From Oribacterium sp. (GTDB lineage: Bacteria; Bacillota_A; Clostridia; Lachnospirales; Lachnospiraceae), in the NCBI GenBank assembly GCA_004554245.1, contig SFND01000027.1, forward strand, positions 1-30,348: a stretch of 30,348 nucleotides of DNA, in the 5' to 3' direction. A program made the position numbers and the translations under genes. The notes under the pieces were generated by a model that was given only the letters and a program-made list of their open reading frames with translations, did no database searches and had not been told where the DNA came from. Position 1 is the stretch's first letter, and every line of letters starts with the position of its first letter. Shown here one piece after another: positions 13,736 through 22,146 of the stretch.

Positions 13736-16222
13736 ATGAATGAAAAAGTATTACACACACTCGAATTTAATAAGATTAAGGATCGCCTGACAGACTGTGC
13801 GAGCTCCCAGGAGGGACGCAAGCTCGTCCAGGCGCTGCTGCCATCGACGGATCTCGCAGAGATCGATCGAAACCTCGCGGAAACCGACGCGGCCATGCTC
13901 CGGATCGGTCTCTATGGCACGCTTTCATTTTCCGGCGTGAAGGACGTCCGTGACAGCCTGAAGCGGCTCGAGATCGCGGCTTCTCTGTCCGCGGCAGAGC
14001 TGCTCTCCATCAGTGGCGTGCTGACCGTCGCCGGTCGTGCGAAGGCCTATGCCCGTGACAGTGAGAAGACACCGGAGGCACCGAAGCCGGTGCCACGGGC
14101 GGTGCGTTTAAACGCCCACTACACGAAGAATCAGCCGGATCCGGAGAAGCTCCGAGAGGAAGCGGCAGACGATGCACTGTCACCGTACTTCCGTGACATC
14201 GAGCCGCTCTCTCCGGTCAATAAGGAAATCGTCCGCTGCATCCTCTCGGAGGATGAGATCGCCGACGACGCAAGTGCCGGTCTCTTCAGCGTACGTAAGA
14301 AAAAGCATGCCCTGGAGGAGCGCATCCACACGACGCTGAACGGCATCCTGAACGGCAGCCGTGCCCTGCTGCAGGACGCGGTTATCACCATGCGCGATGG
14401 CCGCTACTGTCTCCCGGTGAAGGCGGAGTATAAGTCGAGCTTCCCGGGCATGGTCCACGACCAGAGTGCGACGGGATCGACGCTCTTCATCGAGCCGATG
14501 AGCATCGTCAAGCTGAATAATGACATCCGTGAGCTCGAGGCCGACGAAAAGAAGGAGATCGAGAAGGTCCTGGACACCCTGTCCGGCTCCCTGATGCCTT
14601 ACACGAACGAGATACGTCGGAACATCGAGATCCTCGCGCACCTCGACTTCGTCTTCGCGAAGGCGAAGCTGGCGGCCTCCATGCGGGCCACCCGTCCGGT
14701 GCTTAACGATCACTACTACATCAACATCCTGCAGGGCCGTCATCCGCTGATCGACCCGAAGAAGGTCGTGCCGATCACGGTGTACCTCGGAAAGGAATTC
14801 GATCTTCTCGTCATCACGGGACCGAACACCGGTGGTAAGACCGTGTGTCTGAAGACCATCGGTCTCTTCCAGCTGATGGGCCAGTCCGGTCTCTTCATCC
14901 CGGCCGCCGAAGGCTCGGAGCTCGGTGTGTTCGAGGAGATCTTCGCCGACATCGGTGACGAGCAGTCCATCGAACAGAATCTGTCGACCTTCTCCGCGCA
15001 CATGACGAACACCGTCCGTATCCTGAGCGAGGCCGACAGCCACAGCCTCTGTCTCTTCGATGAGCTCGGTGCCGGTACCGATCCGACCGAGGGTGCGGCG
15101 CTCGCGATGGCGATCCTCAACTTCCTTCATAATATGAAGACACGGACCGTCGCGACCACCCACTACGCAGAGATCAAGGTCTATGCCCTCTCCACCGAGG
15201 GCGTCGAGAACGCGAGCTGCGAGTTCGACGTGAATACCCTGAGCCCGACCTATCGTCTGCTGATCGGTGTCCCTGGTAAGTCCAATGCTTTCGCCATCTC
15301 ACAGAAGCTGGGCCTGCCATCCTACATCATCGAGGATGCGAAGAGCCGCCTCGAGAACGAGGATGTCAAGTTCGAGGATGTCATCGCGAGCCTCGAGGAG
15401 AGCCGCGTGACCGTCGAGCGTGAGCGTGAGGAGATCGCGCGCTATAAGGCGGAGATCGAGGAGTATAAGCGCCGTGCGCGGGAGAACTCCCGCGGCGTCG
15501 AGAAGGGCCGTGACAAGATTCTCCAGAAGGCCCGTGAGGAAGCCGCACAGATCCTGGCGGATGCCAAGGAAACAGCGGACTCCATCGTGAAGGAGCTCCG
15601 GAAGCAGGAGCAGAACGGTGCGGCAGTCTTCGAGGCCGACCAGACCCGCTCCACGCTGAATAAGAAGCTGCGGGAGACCCAGGCGAGCCTCTCTGCCGCA
15701 CAGAAGGTAAAGGGACCGGCCCAGCCAGTATCGGCGAAGAGCCTCCGCATCGGCGACACCGTCCATGTGGCTTCCATGAACCTGAACGCCACGGTCTCGA
15801 CGCTGCCGGATCGCAACGGTAAGCTCTATGTTACCGCCGGCATCATCCGCACCCAGGTATCGGTGCGCGATATCGAGCTCGTGGATACCGGAAAGATATC
15901 CGGCCCTGGTCTCGAGCCGACGAAGAAGGGAAAGAAGTCTCATGCCGGCAACATCCGCATGCAGAAAACGATGAGCATCTCTCCGGAGATCAATCTCATC
16001 GGCCAGACAACCGCGGAGGCGATCCCGGAGCTGCAGAAGTACCTCGACGACGCCTACCTCGCGCATCTGCCGCAGGTCCGTGTCGTCCATGGACGTGGTA
16101 CCGGCGTGCTCCGAAAGGCGGTGCATGCACAGCTGAAGAAGCTGAAATACGTGGATTCCTTCCGCCTCGGCGAGTTCGGCGAGGGCCAGGATGGTGTCAC
16201 GATCGTCATGTTTAAGAAGTAA
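13736..16222 (+). CDS. mutS2: MutS2 family ATPase/endonuclease
   Basis: The 828-residue protein is a MutS2 homologue. MutS2 proteins act on branched DNA to limit recombination and, in Bacillus, rescue collided ribosomes. It has an N-terminal MutS core and clamp region, Walker A GPNTGGKT (about 361-368), Walker B LCLFDELGAGTDP, a long coiled-coil segment (about 540-640, charged Glu/Arg/Lys heptads), and a C-terminal Smr nuclease domain (about 752-828) with HGRGTGVLR. The Smr LDLR-type motif reads INLIG, a mild deviation. The start at 13736 is chosen because family alignment begins with MNEKVLHTLEFNKI; a frame extension to 13709 would overlap the promoter. Confidence 0.95.
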   Translation: MNEKVLHTLEFNKIKDRLTDCASSQEGRKLVQALLPSTDLAEIDRNLAETDAAMLRIGLYGTLSFSGVKDVRDSLKRLEIAASLSAAELLSISGVLTVAGRAKAYARDSEKTPEAPKPVPRAVRLNAHYTKNQPDPEKLREEAADDALSPYFRDIEPLSPVNKEIVRCILSEDEIADDASAGLFSVRKKKHALEERIHTTLNGILNGSRALLQDAVITMRDGRYCLPVKAEYKSSFPGMVHDQSATGSTLFIEPMSIVKLNNDIRELEADEKKEIEKVLDTLSGSLMPYTNEIRRNIEILAHLDFVFAKAKLAASMRATRPVLNDHYYINILQGRHPLIDPKKVVPITVYLGKEFDLLVITGPNTGGKTVCLKTIGLFQLMGQSGLFIPAAEGSELGVFEEIFADIGDEQSIEQNLSTFSAHMTNTVRILSEADSHSLCLFDELGAGTDPTEGAALAMAILNFLHNMKTRTVATTHYAEIKVYALSTEGVENASCEFDVNTLSPTYRLLIGVPGKSNAFAISQKLGLPSYIIEDAKSRLENEDVKFEDVIASLEESRVTVEREREEIARYKAEIEEYKRRARENSRGVEKGRDKILQKAREEAAQILADAKETADSIVKELRKQEQNGAAVFEADQTRSTLNKKLRETQASLSAAQKVKGPAQPVSAKSLRIGDTVHVASMNLNATVSTLPDRNGKLYVTAGIIRTQVSVRDIELVDTGKISGPGLEPTKKGKKSHAGNIRMQKTMSISPEINLIGQTTAEAIPELQKYLDDAYLAHLPQVRVVHGRGTGVLRKAVHAQLKKLKYVDSFRLGEFGEGQDGVTIVMFKK

Positions 16223-16337
16223 AGCTGCGCGGAGCCTGCGGTCGCTGCGCACAGGAACGCCCGGTGAAGAAACACCGGCGGACGGGTGCCTGTGGCAGCG
16301 CCGGAAGCATTGGCAGAAGAACGAGGAGGAAAGCCGG

Positions 16338-17351
16338 ATGGCGGAGAAACAGAAAATTCTGATCGTGGATGATGACGCTTCGATTTCGGAGCTCATCTCC
16401 CTCTATCTCGAAAAGGAGATGTTTGATACGCGCTGCGCCGCGGATGGCGAGGAGGCTCTGCAGCTCTTTCCGGAATACCAGCCGAATCTCGTGATTCTGG
16501 ATCTGATGCTGCCGGGCATCGATGGCTATGAGGTCTGCCGGCGGCTCCGGGCGAGCTCGCAGGTGCCGGTCATCATGCTGTCGGCGAAGGGCGAGACCTT
16601 CGATAAGGTGCTCGGGCTCGAGCTCGGCGCGGACGACTACATGGTGAAGCCGTTTGAGTCGAAGGAGCTCGTGGCGCGGGTGAAGGCGGTGCTTCGTCGC
16701 TACCAGCAGGCCCAGGCGCAGGTCAATGCTGCCGTCGATGCCGCACTCTCCGCCCAGCAGGCGAAGGCGGGCGCAGGACGCGCGATGAATAGTGCTGCGG
16801 GCTTCGCGAAAAACGGCGGGGTCGGCGCGGCTTCACCGCAGACACGGATGGGCGCGGGCTTCCTCGATACGACGGGGCTTCCGGCAGCGGATGCCGAGGG
16901 CAATATCACCTTCCGGGCGTATGCTGAGGGCGACAGCGGCTCCGGTGAGCTGTACACCTACAACGGGCAGACCGGACAGCTGCATCGCGGTGGTACCGGC
17001 GCTTCGGACGCGCGGGCGCATGCGACGGATATGCTCGACGCCTACCGGAACGGTGACTACATCGAGTATAAGGATCTCATCATCAATAAGTCGAATTACG
17101 CGGTCTACTACAGTGGTCATGTCGTGGAGATGCCGCCGAAGGAGCTCGAGCTTCTCTACTTCCTGGCATCCTCACCGAATCAGGTCTTCACGCGAGAGCA
17201 GCTCCTCGATCACATCTGGGGCTATGAGTTCGCCGGGGATTCCCGGACGGTCGATGTGCACATCAAGCGGCTGCGCGAGAAGCTGCCGGGGAATCCGGAC
17301 TGGGAGATCTCCACGGTCTGGGGCATCGGCTACAAGTTCAGAGTGATATGA
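16338..17351 (+). CDS. OmpR-family response regulator with long linker
   Basis: The 337-residue protein has a receiver domain (about 5-118) with acidic pocket D11/D12, phospho-acceptor D55, S82 and K104, and a C-terminal winged-helix DNA-binding domain (about 243-337) with the TVDVHIKRLREKL recognition segment. The domains are joined by about 120 residues rich in Ala, Gly, Gln and Asp (about 123-242), where OmpR-type proteins usually have 10-20, so it is about 100 residues longer than the family norm. The start at 16338 is supported by GAGGAGG 8 nt upstream. It lies 115 bp after mutS2. The likely partner kinase is the convergent gene on the other side of the hairpin at 17355. Confidence 0.93.
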   Translation: MAEKQKILIVDDDASISELISLYLEKEMFDTRCAADGEEALQLFPEYQPNLVILDLMLPGIDGYEVCRRLRASSQVPVIMLSAKGETFDKVLGLELGADDYMVKPFESKELVARVKAVLRRYQQAQAQVNAAVDAALSAQQAKAGAGRAMNSAAGFAKNGGVGAASPQTRMGAGFLDTTGLPAADAEGNITFRAYAEGDSGSGELYTYNGQTGQLHRGGTGASDARAHATDMLDAYRNGDYIEYKDLIINKSNYAVYYSGHVVEMPPKELELLYFLASSPNQVFTREQLLDHIWGYEFAGDSRTVDVHIKRLREKLPGNPDWEISTVWGIGYKFRVI

Positions 17352-17354
17352 TAA

Positions 17355-17421
17355 ACAGAACCCCGGAGGGCCGGCAGCAGATGTACTGTGCATCTGCTGC
17401 CGGCCCTCCGGGGTTCTGTTC
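17355..17421. terminator. Long perfect hairpin between convergent genes
   Basis: Two arms of about 30 nt (near 17355-17384 and 17392-17421) are perfectly complementary around a 7-nt loop (TACTGTG). It fills the whole gap between the response regulator and the kinase gene. The shape fits a bidirectional terminator, although the flanking T-runs are only modest. Its arm sequence (CCCCGGAG, CCGGCAGCAG) resembles the C copies of the 22-nt-loop repeat. Confidence 0.8.
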
Positions 17422-18834
17422 TTATGTCTCTGGCACATCGTAGCTGGCCTGTGGAAGTGTGAAGGTGAACTCGGTGCCGACGCCCTCCGTGGAGACGCAG
17501 TCGATGTTCTCACCGTGTGCGGTGATGATGGACTTCACGATGCTGAGGCCGAGACCGGTACCGTGCTTATCCTTGCCGCGGGACTGATCCGCCTTATAGA
17601 AGCGGTCCCAGATCTTCGCGAGGTCCTGCTTCGGGATACCGATGCCGGTGTCCTTTATGGAGACGAAGACCTTCTGGCCGCGTATCCCGGTGCGGATCGC
17701 GATCGAGGATTTCGGATTACTGAACTTCAGCGCGTTATCGATCAGGTTATAGAGCACCTGCTGGATCTTGCTGTAGTCTGCGTAGACCATCTCCTTCTTC
17801 TCGGCGAAGGTCAGCTCGAAGACGAGCTCCTTCTTCTGACAGGTCATCTCGAAGCTCGCACAGACGTCACGGATCACGCGGTTCACATCAAAGTTCGTCC
17901 GGCTGAGGAAGCCCTTCTTATCCAGGGTGCCCAGACTCAGCATTGACTGCGTCAGCTTCGTAAGGCGCTCCGTCTCGGAGATCAGGCGCATGAGGTACTT
18001 CGGCTCCAGCTCCTCCGGGATCGTACCGTCGAGGATGGCCTCGAGGTAGCCCTTGATGGAGGTCAGCGGGGAGCGGAAGTCATGGCTGACGTTCGCGATG
18101 AACTGCTTCTGATAGTCGTCCGACTTCGAGATCTCATCCGACATGAAGTTCAGGGTCTCCGCAAGGTAGCCCATCTCATCCTCCGAGTTCGTCGTGATCT
18201 TGTAATGGTAGTCGCCGGCGGCATACTTCGTGGCCCCCTCCGTGATACGCTTCAGCGGGCGGTAGACGATGACATAGAAGACGGCCATGATCAGCAGCGA
18301 CAGGATGAAGATGATGAGCGCCGTGAGGTAGACGATGTTCAGGATGTCGTTCTGTGAAGCGACGATGTTTTCGACCGGCTCATGGATGAGAACATAGCCG
18401 CCGGTCGTGTAGCCACGGGTCACCGGCGCCATGACCGAGAGGACCTCGTCCGGATACAGATCGTGATAGCGGCCGAGCTTATAGCGCATGCCGGTCATCG
18501 TGCTATCGAAATCCGGGATCTCGATGTTCTTATGTGCCTCCTCCGCGGTGTCGCTCAGCACCTTTCCGTTTCGGTCCACGATCCAGATGTCGACATCAAG
18601 GAAGGTGGAGACCGCCTTCATCTGCTGACTCACCGCGTCGGTGCTCAGGTTCAGGTTTCCCGTCTCGGAATAGGTCGAGGAGATCAGTGTCGCCTCACTG
18701 TAGAGACTGTTCGCCCGCTCCCGGATCAGGTAGCGGTAGGTGAGTCCGGAGGACAGGATCGCCACGACCATGAAGCCCAGCACACCGAAGACGATATACG
18801 CCACGATAAATTTTACAAATAAGGATCGTTTCAC
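17422..18834 (-). CDS. Sensor histidine kinase
   Basis: The 470-residue membrane kinase has two membrane helices (about 9-31 and 167-190) bracketing an extracellular sensor region of about 130 residues, then a HAMP domain (about 190-243), a HisKA domain with phospho-His H251 in NVSHDFRSPLTSI, and a catalytic ATPase domain with the N box NLIDNALKF, DTGIGI and GTGLGL. The start is GTG at 18834, one base after the stop codon of the ROK gene, so translation is probably coupled. It most likely phosphorylates the convergent response regulator, but that pairing rests on proximity. The signal is unknown. Confidence 0.93.
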   Translation of the reverse strand: MKRSLFVKFIVAYIVFGVLGFMVVAILSSGLTYRYLIRERANSLYSEATLISSTYSETGNLNLSTDAVSQQMKAVSTFLDVDIWIVDRNGKVLSDTAEEAHKNIEIPDFDSTMTGMRYKLGRYHDLYPDEVLSVMAPVTRGYTTGGYVLIHEPVENIVASQNDILNIVYLTALIIFILSLLIMAVFYVIVYRPLKRITEGATKYAAGDYHYKITTNSEDEMGYLAETLNFMSDEISKSDDYQKQFIANVSHDFRSPLTSIKGYLEAILDGTIPEELEPKYLMRLISETERLTKLTQSMLSLGTLDKKGFLSRTNFDVNRVIRDVCASFEMTCQKKELVFELTFAEKKEMVYADYSKIQQVLYNLIDNALKFSNPKSSIAIRTGIRGQKVFVSIKDTGIGIPKQDLAKIWDRFYKADQSRGKDKHGTGLGLSIVKSIITAHGENIDCVSTEGVGTEFTFTLPQASYDVPET

Positions 18835-18835
18835 T

Positions 18836-19786
18836 TTAGTTCGTCAGGACGAGCTTCGCGCTGCCATAGATGCCGGCGTCGTTGCCGAGGGTGGCGAGCA
18901 CGATGTCTGCCTTCTTCGTGAGGATCGGCGTGTAGTCTACATAGTGCTTCTTCACGAGGTCGATCAGGTACTGACCGGCTCTGGAAACACCGCCGCCGAT
19001 GACATAGATCTCCGGATCCGCCACCATGGAAATCGTGGCGAGGGCACGGCCGAGGTAGTACATACTGGTGTCGATGGTCTTCACCGCGAGCGGGTCACCG
19101 GCCTTCGCACAGTCGCAGACATCACGGGCACTCAGCGCATCGCCGAACGCACGCATCGTGGAGGCTTCGTCGCTCGCCGCGAGATTACGCTTTGCCTCGC
19201 GGACGATACCGGTCGCACTGGCCACCTGCTCGAGGCAGCCATGGCCGCCGCAGTTGCAGGCCTCCTGCTCACCGTCACGCACCTGGATATGACCGATCTC
19301 TGCGCCGGCGCCATGGACACCTGCGATGATCTGACCGTCGATGATCAGTCCTCCACCGACACCGGTGCCGAGGGTCACCATCACGAGATTATCGTGGCCT
19401 TTACCGCCACCCTGCCACATCTCGCCCAGGGCGGCAACATTGGCATCGTTACCGACGGCACAGCGGATCCTTCCGCCCATGAGCTCCTGCATCTCCTTCG
19501 CCGGCCAGTGATCATGCCAGCCGAGGTTGACGCAGACGTGCACATAGCCGTTCGGCTCGACCGGACCCGGCACACCGATACCGATGCCCTCGATGTCCGT
19601 GAGCTCGATGCCCTTCTCACAGAGACGCTTCTTCAGCGCATCCGCGACATCCGGAAGGATATACTTTCCGTCCTCTTCCTTACGGGTCGGAACCTCCCAC
19701 TTATCCATCAGAACACCGGTGAGTGTGAAGATACCGCACTTCACCGTCGTTCCGCCTACATCAACGCCTACACAATACTGATTCAT
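18836..19786 (-). CDS. glcK: ROK-family glucokinase
   Basis: The 316-residue protein has the N-terminal ATP-binding signature VGVDVGGTTVKCGIF (about 6-20), the central GVPGPVEPNG and NDANVAALGE motifs, the catalytic Asp in that region (GND), and the ROK zinc motif CNCGGHGCLEQ with an upstream His (GAEIGHIQV). It fits a cytoplasmic glucokinase that makes glucose 6-phosphate from glucose and ATP. AAGGGGGC precedes the ATG. It sits between the DUF5711 gene (16 bp upstream) and the kinase (1 bp downstream). Other hexoses such as N-acetylmannosamine are possible substrates. Confidence 0.9.
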   Translation of the reverse strand: MNQYCVGVDVGGTTVKCGIFTLTGVLMDKWEVPTRKEEDGKYILPDVADALKKRLCEKGIELTDIEGIGIGVPGPVEPNGYVHVCVNLGWHDHWPAKEMQELMGGRIRCAVGNDANVAALGEMWQGGGKGHDNLVMVTLGTGVGGGLIIDGQIIAGVHGAGAEIGHIQVRDGEQEACNCGGHGCLEQVASATGIVREAKRNLAASDEASTMRAFGDALSARDVCDCAKAGDPLAVKTIDTSMYYLGRALATISMVADPEIYVIGGGVSRAGQYLIDLVKKHYVDYTPILTKKADIVLATLGNDAGIYGSAKLVLTN

Positions 19787-19801
19787 AAGAGCCCCCTTCT
19801 G

Positions 19802-21091
19802 CTACTTCAGCTTTACAGATTCCATCGCGCCCGCACTTCCGATGAGCAGATCGAGGCCCAGCGGATTCTTCATGCCATGCGCTACCCGCGCTCTGGAGAT
19901 CGAGGTATCGATGTTGCCGCTGTACTTCAGTGTGCCGCTCATGTCGTAAAGCTGGAGCGTGGTATTATTATAAACCAGGACCCTGTCCTGATCGATATCG
20001 AAGTTTGTATAGTTCAGCTGGAACGGCGTCGAGAACACCGTCTGGCCGTTCAGCCGGTATACGGTCAGCATGTACGGATCCGCGGAGGTCTCCGAATCGC
20101 TGTTATCCGTGATGATGCCAATGTAGTCGTCCGCATAGGTAATCGCCTGGATCGTCTGCTCGATCTCGACCTTCTGGCTGAGCTCCGGACTCGTCAGCAC
20201 CTTCGTACTGAAGAAGGCGATGCCGCCATCATAGAAGGCCTGCGCATGCGTATCATCCGAGAAATGCACCCGTCCGGCGAGATGTCCGCTGAAATCGTCG
20301 GTGAAGCCACCCACGACACGGTTACTGCCGGCATTCTGGCCGATCTCACTCAGATTATAGAAGATGACCTTGTTCTGGATCGTTCCATTCTCGATGGAGG
20401 CGAACGACGCGATCAGCTCTGTGCCATCCGGTGATACCGCGATATCCACCGGATATCCGTCACCGTCGAGCACCGACTTGATGGAAATATCCAGCGCCGC
20501 ACCCTCCTTCGAGAAGACGGTGATATAGCTCGCCTTCGAATCCTCGAGAAGCGCATAGGTGACGCCGGTGCCGGCCACTGAAATCTTCGTGATCGGCAGA
20601 TTCGTCTCTGCCTGTCCGGTGGTACCGGTCTTATTCATGATATAGATCGCGGTCTTACCCTGATCGGCGATTGCACAGTAGTCTCCACTGATGGACACAT
20701 ACGGACTGTTCATCTCGTAGGACTGATTCCAGATGGTCTTCCCCGACGAATCGATATAGGTCGCACCATCGCGGGTCACCTTCAGGAAGCCGTCGCCGAA
20801 GATCTCATAGTCCTCATAGTCCGACTCGCTCACGCCGTTTTCACCGGTGAAGCTGTTTCGCCAGTTCTGCGAAAAGCCCGTATACGGCCGCTTCATCATA
20901 TATACTGCACCCGCCACAAGCGCGCCGAGCACCAGTACGACGACGAGAAAAACGAGGAGGCGGCGACAACTGCGTCTCCGCTTCCCCTTCTCCTCAGCCT
21001 GCTCCGCCTCCTCCTGCTGCAGCAGCTCCTTCGTATCGACGACGCGACGGCGCAGCTCCTGTTTTCGATTTTCTCTCTCAATATCTGCCAT
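19802..21091 (-). CDS. DUF5711 family membrane-anchored beta-propeller protein
   Basis: The 429-residue protein has a charged, coiled-coil-like N-terminus (about 1-42, many Glu/Arg/Gln), a single membrane helix (about 46-67, LLVFLVVVLVLGALVAGAVY), and an extracellular region of about 360 residues made of repeated beta-strand blades (for example GDGFLKVTRDGATYIDSSG and DYCAIADQGKTAIYIMN), which resembles TolB/PQQ-type propellers and the DUF5711 family common in Clostridia. The function is unknown. It starts 5 bp after the nucleotidyltransferase stop with no clear ribosome binding site, so it probably depends on coupling. Confidence 0.75.
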   Translation of the reverse strand: MADIERENRKQELRRRVVDTKELLQQEEAEQAEEKGKRRRSCRRLLVFLVVVLVLGALVAGAVYMMKRPYTGFSQNWRNSFTGENGVSESDYEDYEIFGDGFLKVTRDGATYIDSSGKTIWNQSYEMNSPYVSISGDYCAIADQGKTAIYIMNKTGTTGQAETNLPITKISVAGTGVTYALLEDSKASYITVFSKEGAALDISIKSVLDGDGYPVDIAVSPDGTELIASFASIENGTIQNKVIFYNLSEIGQNAGSNRVVGGFTDDFSGHLAGRVHFSDDTHAQAFYDGGIAFFSTKVLTSPELSQKVEIEQTIQAITYADDYIGIITDNSDSETSADPYMLTVYRLNGQTVFSTPFQLNYTNFDIDQDRVLVYNNTTLQLYDMSGTLKYSGNIDTSISRARVAHGMKNPLGLDLLIGSAGAMESVKLK

Positions 21092-21096
21092 GTTTT

Positions 21097-22017
21097 TTAA
21101 TATAAGCTGTGCGGATATACGCCCTGATCTACGAGCTCCTGTAAGGACTGCTGTACGGCTTCCTTATCCTCTGCGTAGGTCACGCCGAACCAGCGGTCAT
21201 GATCTTCCAGCACCTTGACCGTCGCCTTACCCGCGAGCATCAGCTTCGAAATCTCCGCTGGAAGGAGGTACTCGCTCTTCATCTCCTGACCGTGCTCGTC
21301 AAGCCATGCCGGGAAGTTCTCGATGAGGACATCCAGGTACTTCTCTGGAAGACCGAACATGTTCATGGAAACGATCGCATTGCCATCGACCTCGACTGAA
21401 TTTCCATCGCCATCCTTACCCATGAGCTTTCCATCCGCCTGCTTCGCGATGTCGTAGGTCTCGTCGATCTCGTGGAGATAGCCGCCCTCGCCCATCACAC
21501 AGACACCACGGTTGACGGTGCCGTGATCGGACAGGGTGTTTCCTACGATGTAGCCGGCCATGCACATATCGAAGGCCGGTGCATCCTCATCCATCGTATT
21601 TACGAGGTAGTCATGAATCAGTTTGAAGCCCTCACGGCCATAGAAGTCGTCCGCATTGATGACGGCGAACGGGCAGTCGATGAGATCCCGCACCTGGATC
21701 AGTGCATGCGCGGTGCCCCACGGCTTCTTTCTGCCCTCCGGTACACGGTAGCCCTCCGGCAGCTTGTCGATCTCCTGGAAGGCATACTTGCACTTCGCGA
21801 TCTTCTCGACACGGTCGCCGATGATCTCACGGAAATCCTTCTCGATATCCTTACGGATGATAAACACGATCTCGTCAAATCCGGCTTCCAGTGCATCGTG
21901 GATGGAATAATCCATGATGATCTCACCACTCGGTCCCAGCTTCGCCAGCTGCTTGATACCACCGCCGAAACGGGATCCCAGACCTGCCGCCATAATTACC
22001 AGTGCCGTTTTTTTCAT
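21097..22017 (-). CDS. Sugar-phosphate nucleotidyltransferase family protein
   Basis: The 306-residue protein carries the nucleotidyltransferase signature AAGLGSRFGGGIKQL (about 11-25), GRKKPWGTAHAL (about 95-106) and the metal-binding Asp pair in AVINADDFYG (about 117-126). Enzymes of this fold join a sugar 1-phosphate to a nucleotide. It may supply an activated sugar for polysaccharide or glycan synthesis, consistent with the glucokinase two genes downstream. AGAGGAAG precedes the start. It is the first gene of a four-gene minus-strand run (nucleotidyltransferase, DUF5711, glucokinase, histidine kinase). The exact sugar and nucleotide cannot be read. Confidence 0.85.
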   Translation of the reverse strand: MKKTALVIMAAGLGSRFGGGIKQLAKLGPSGEIIMDYSIHDALEAGFDEIVFIIRKDIEKDFREIIGDRVEKIAKCKYAFQEIDKLPEGYRVPEGRKKPWGTAHALIQVRDLIDCPFAVINADDFYGREGFKLIHDYLVNTMDEDAPAFDMCMAGYIVGNTLSDHGTVNRGVCVMGEGGYLHEIDETYDIAKQADGKLMGKDGDGNSVEVDGNAIVSMNMFGLPEKYLDVLIENFPAWLDEHGQEMKSEYLLPAEISKLMLAGKATVKVLEDHDRWFGVTYAEDKEAVQQSLQELVDQGVYPHSLY

Positions 22018-22146
22018 TTTACTTTACTTCCTCTCTCGTCCGCAGAACGCGGGCAATCTCCTATTCTATGCTTATGTATGTTTCTACTGAACCACATCTC
22101 CCCATCATCCCGACATCGGCCGGTCAGAGAAGTGCATATTCATATA

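Noticed and set aside
12295..13743. 482-residue plus-strand frame opposite the htrA-like gene
   Set aside because: It is the complement of a gene with recognisable domains, has His/Arg/Leu-biased composition and no ribosome binding site.
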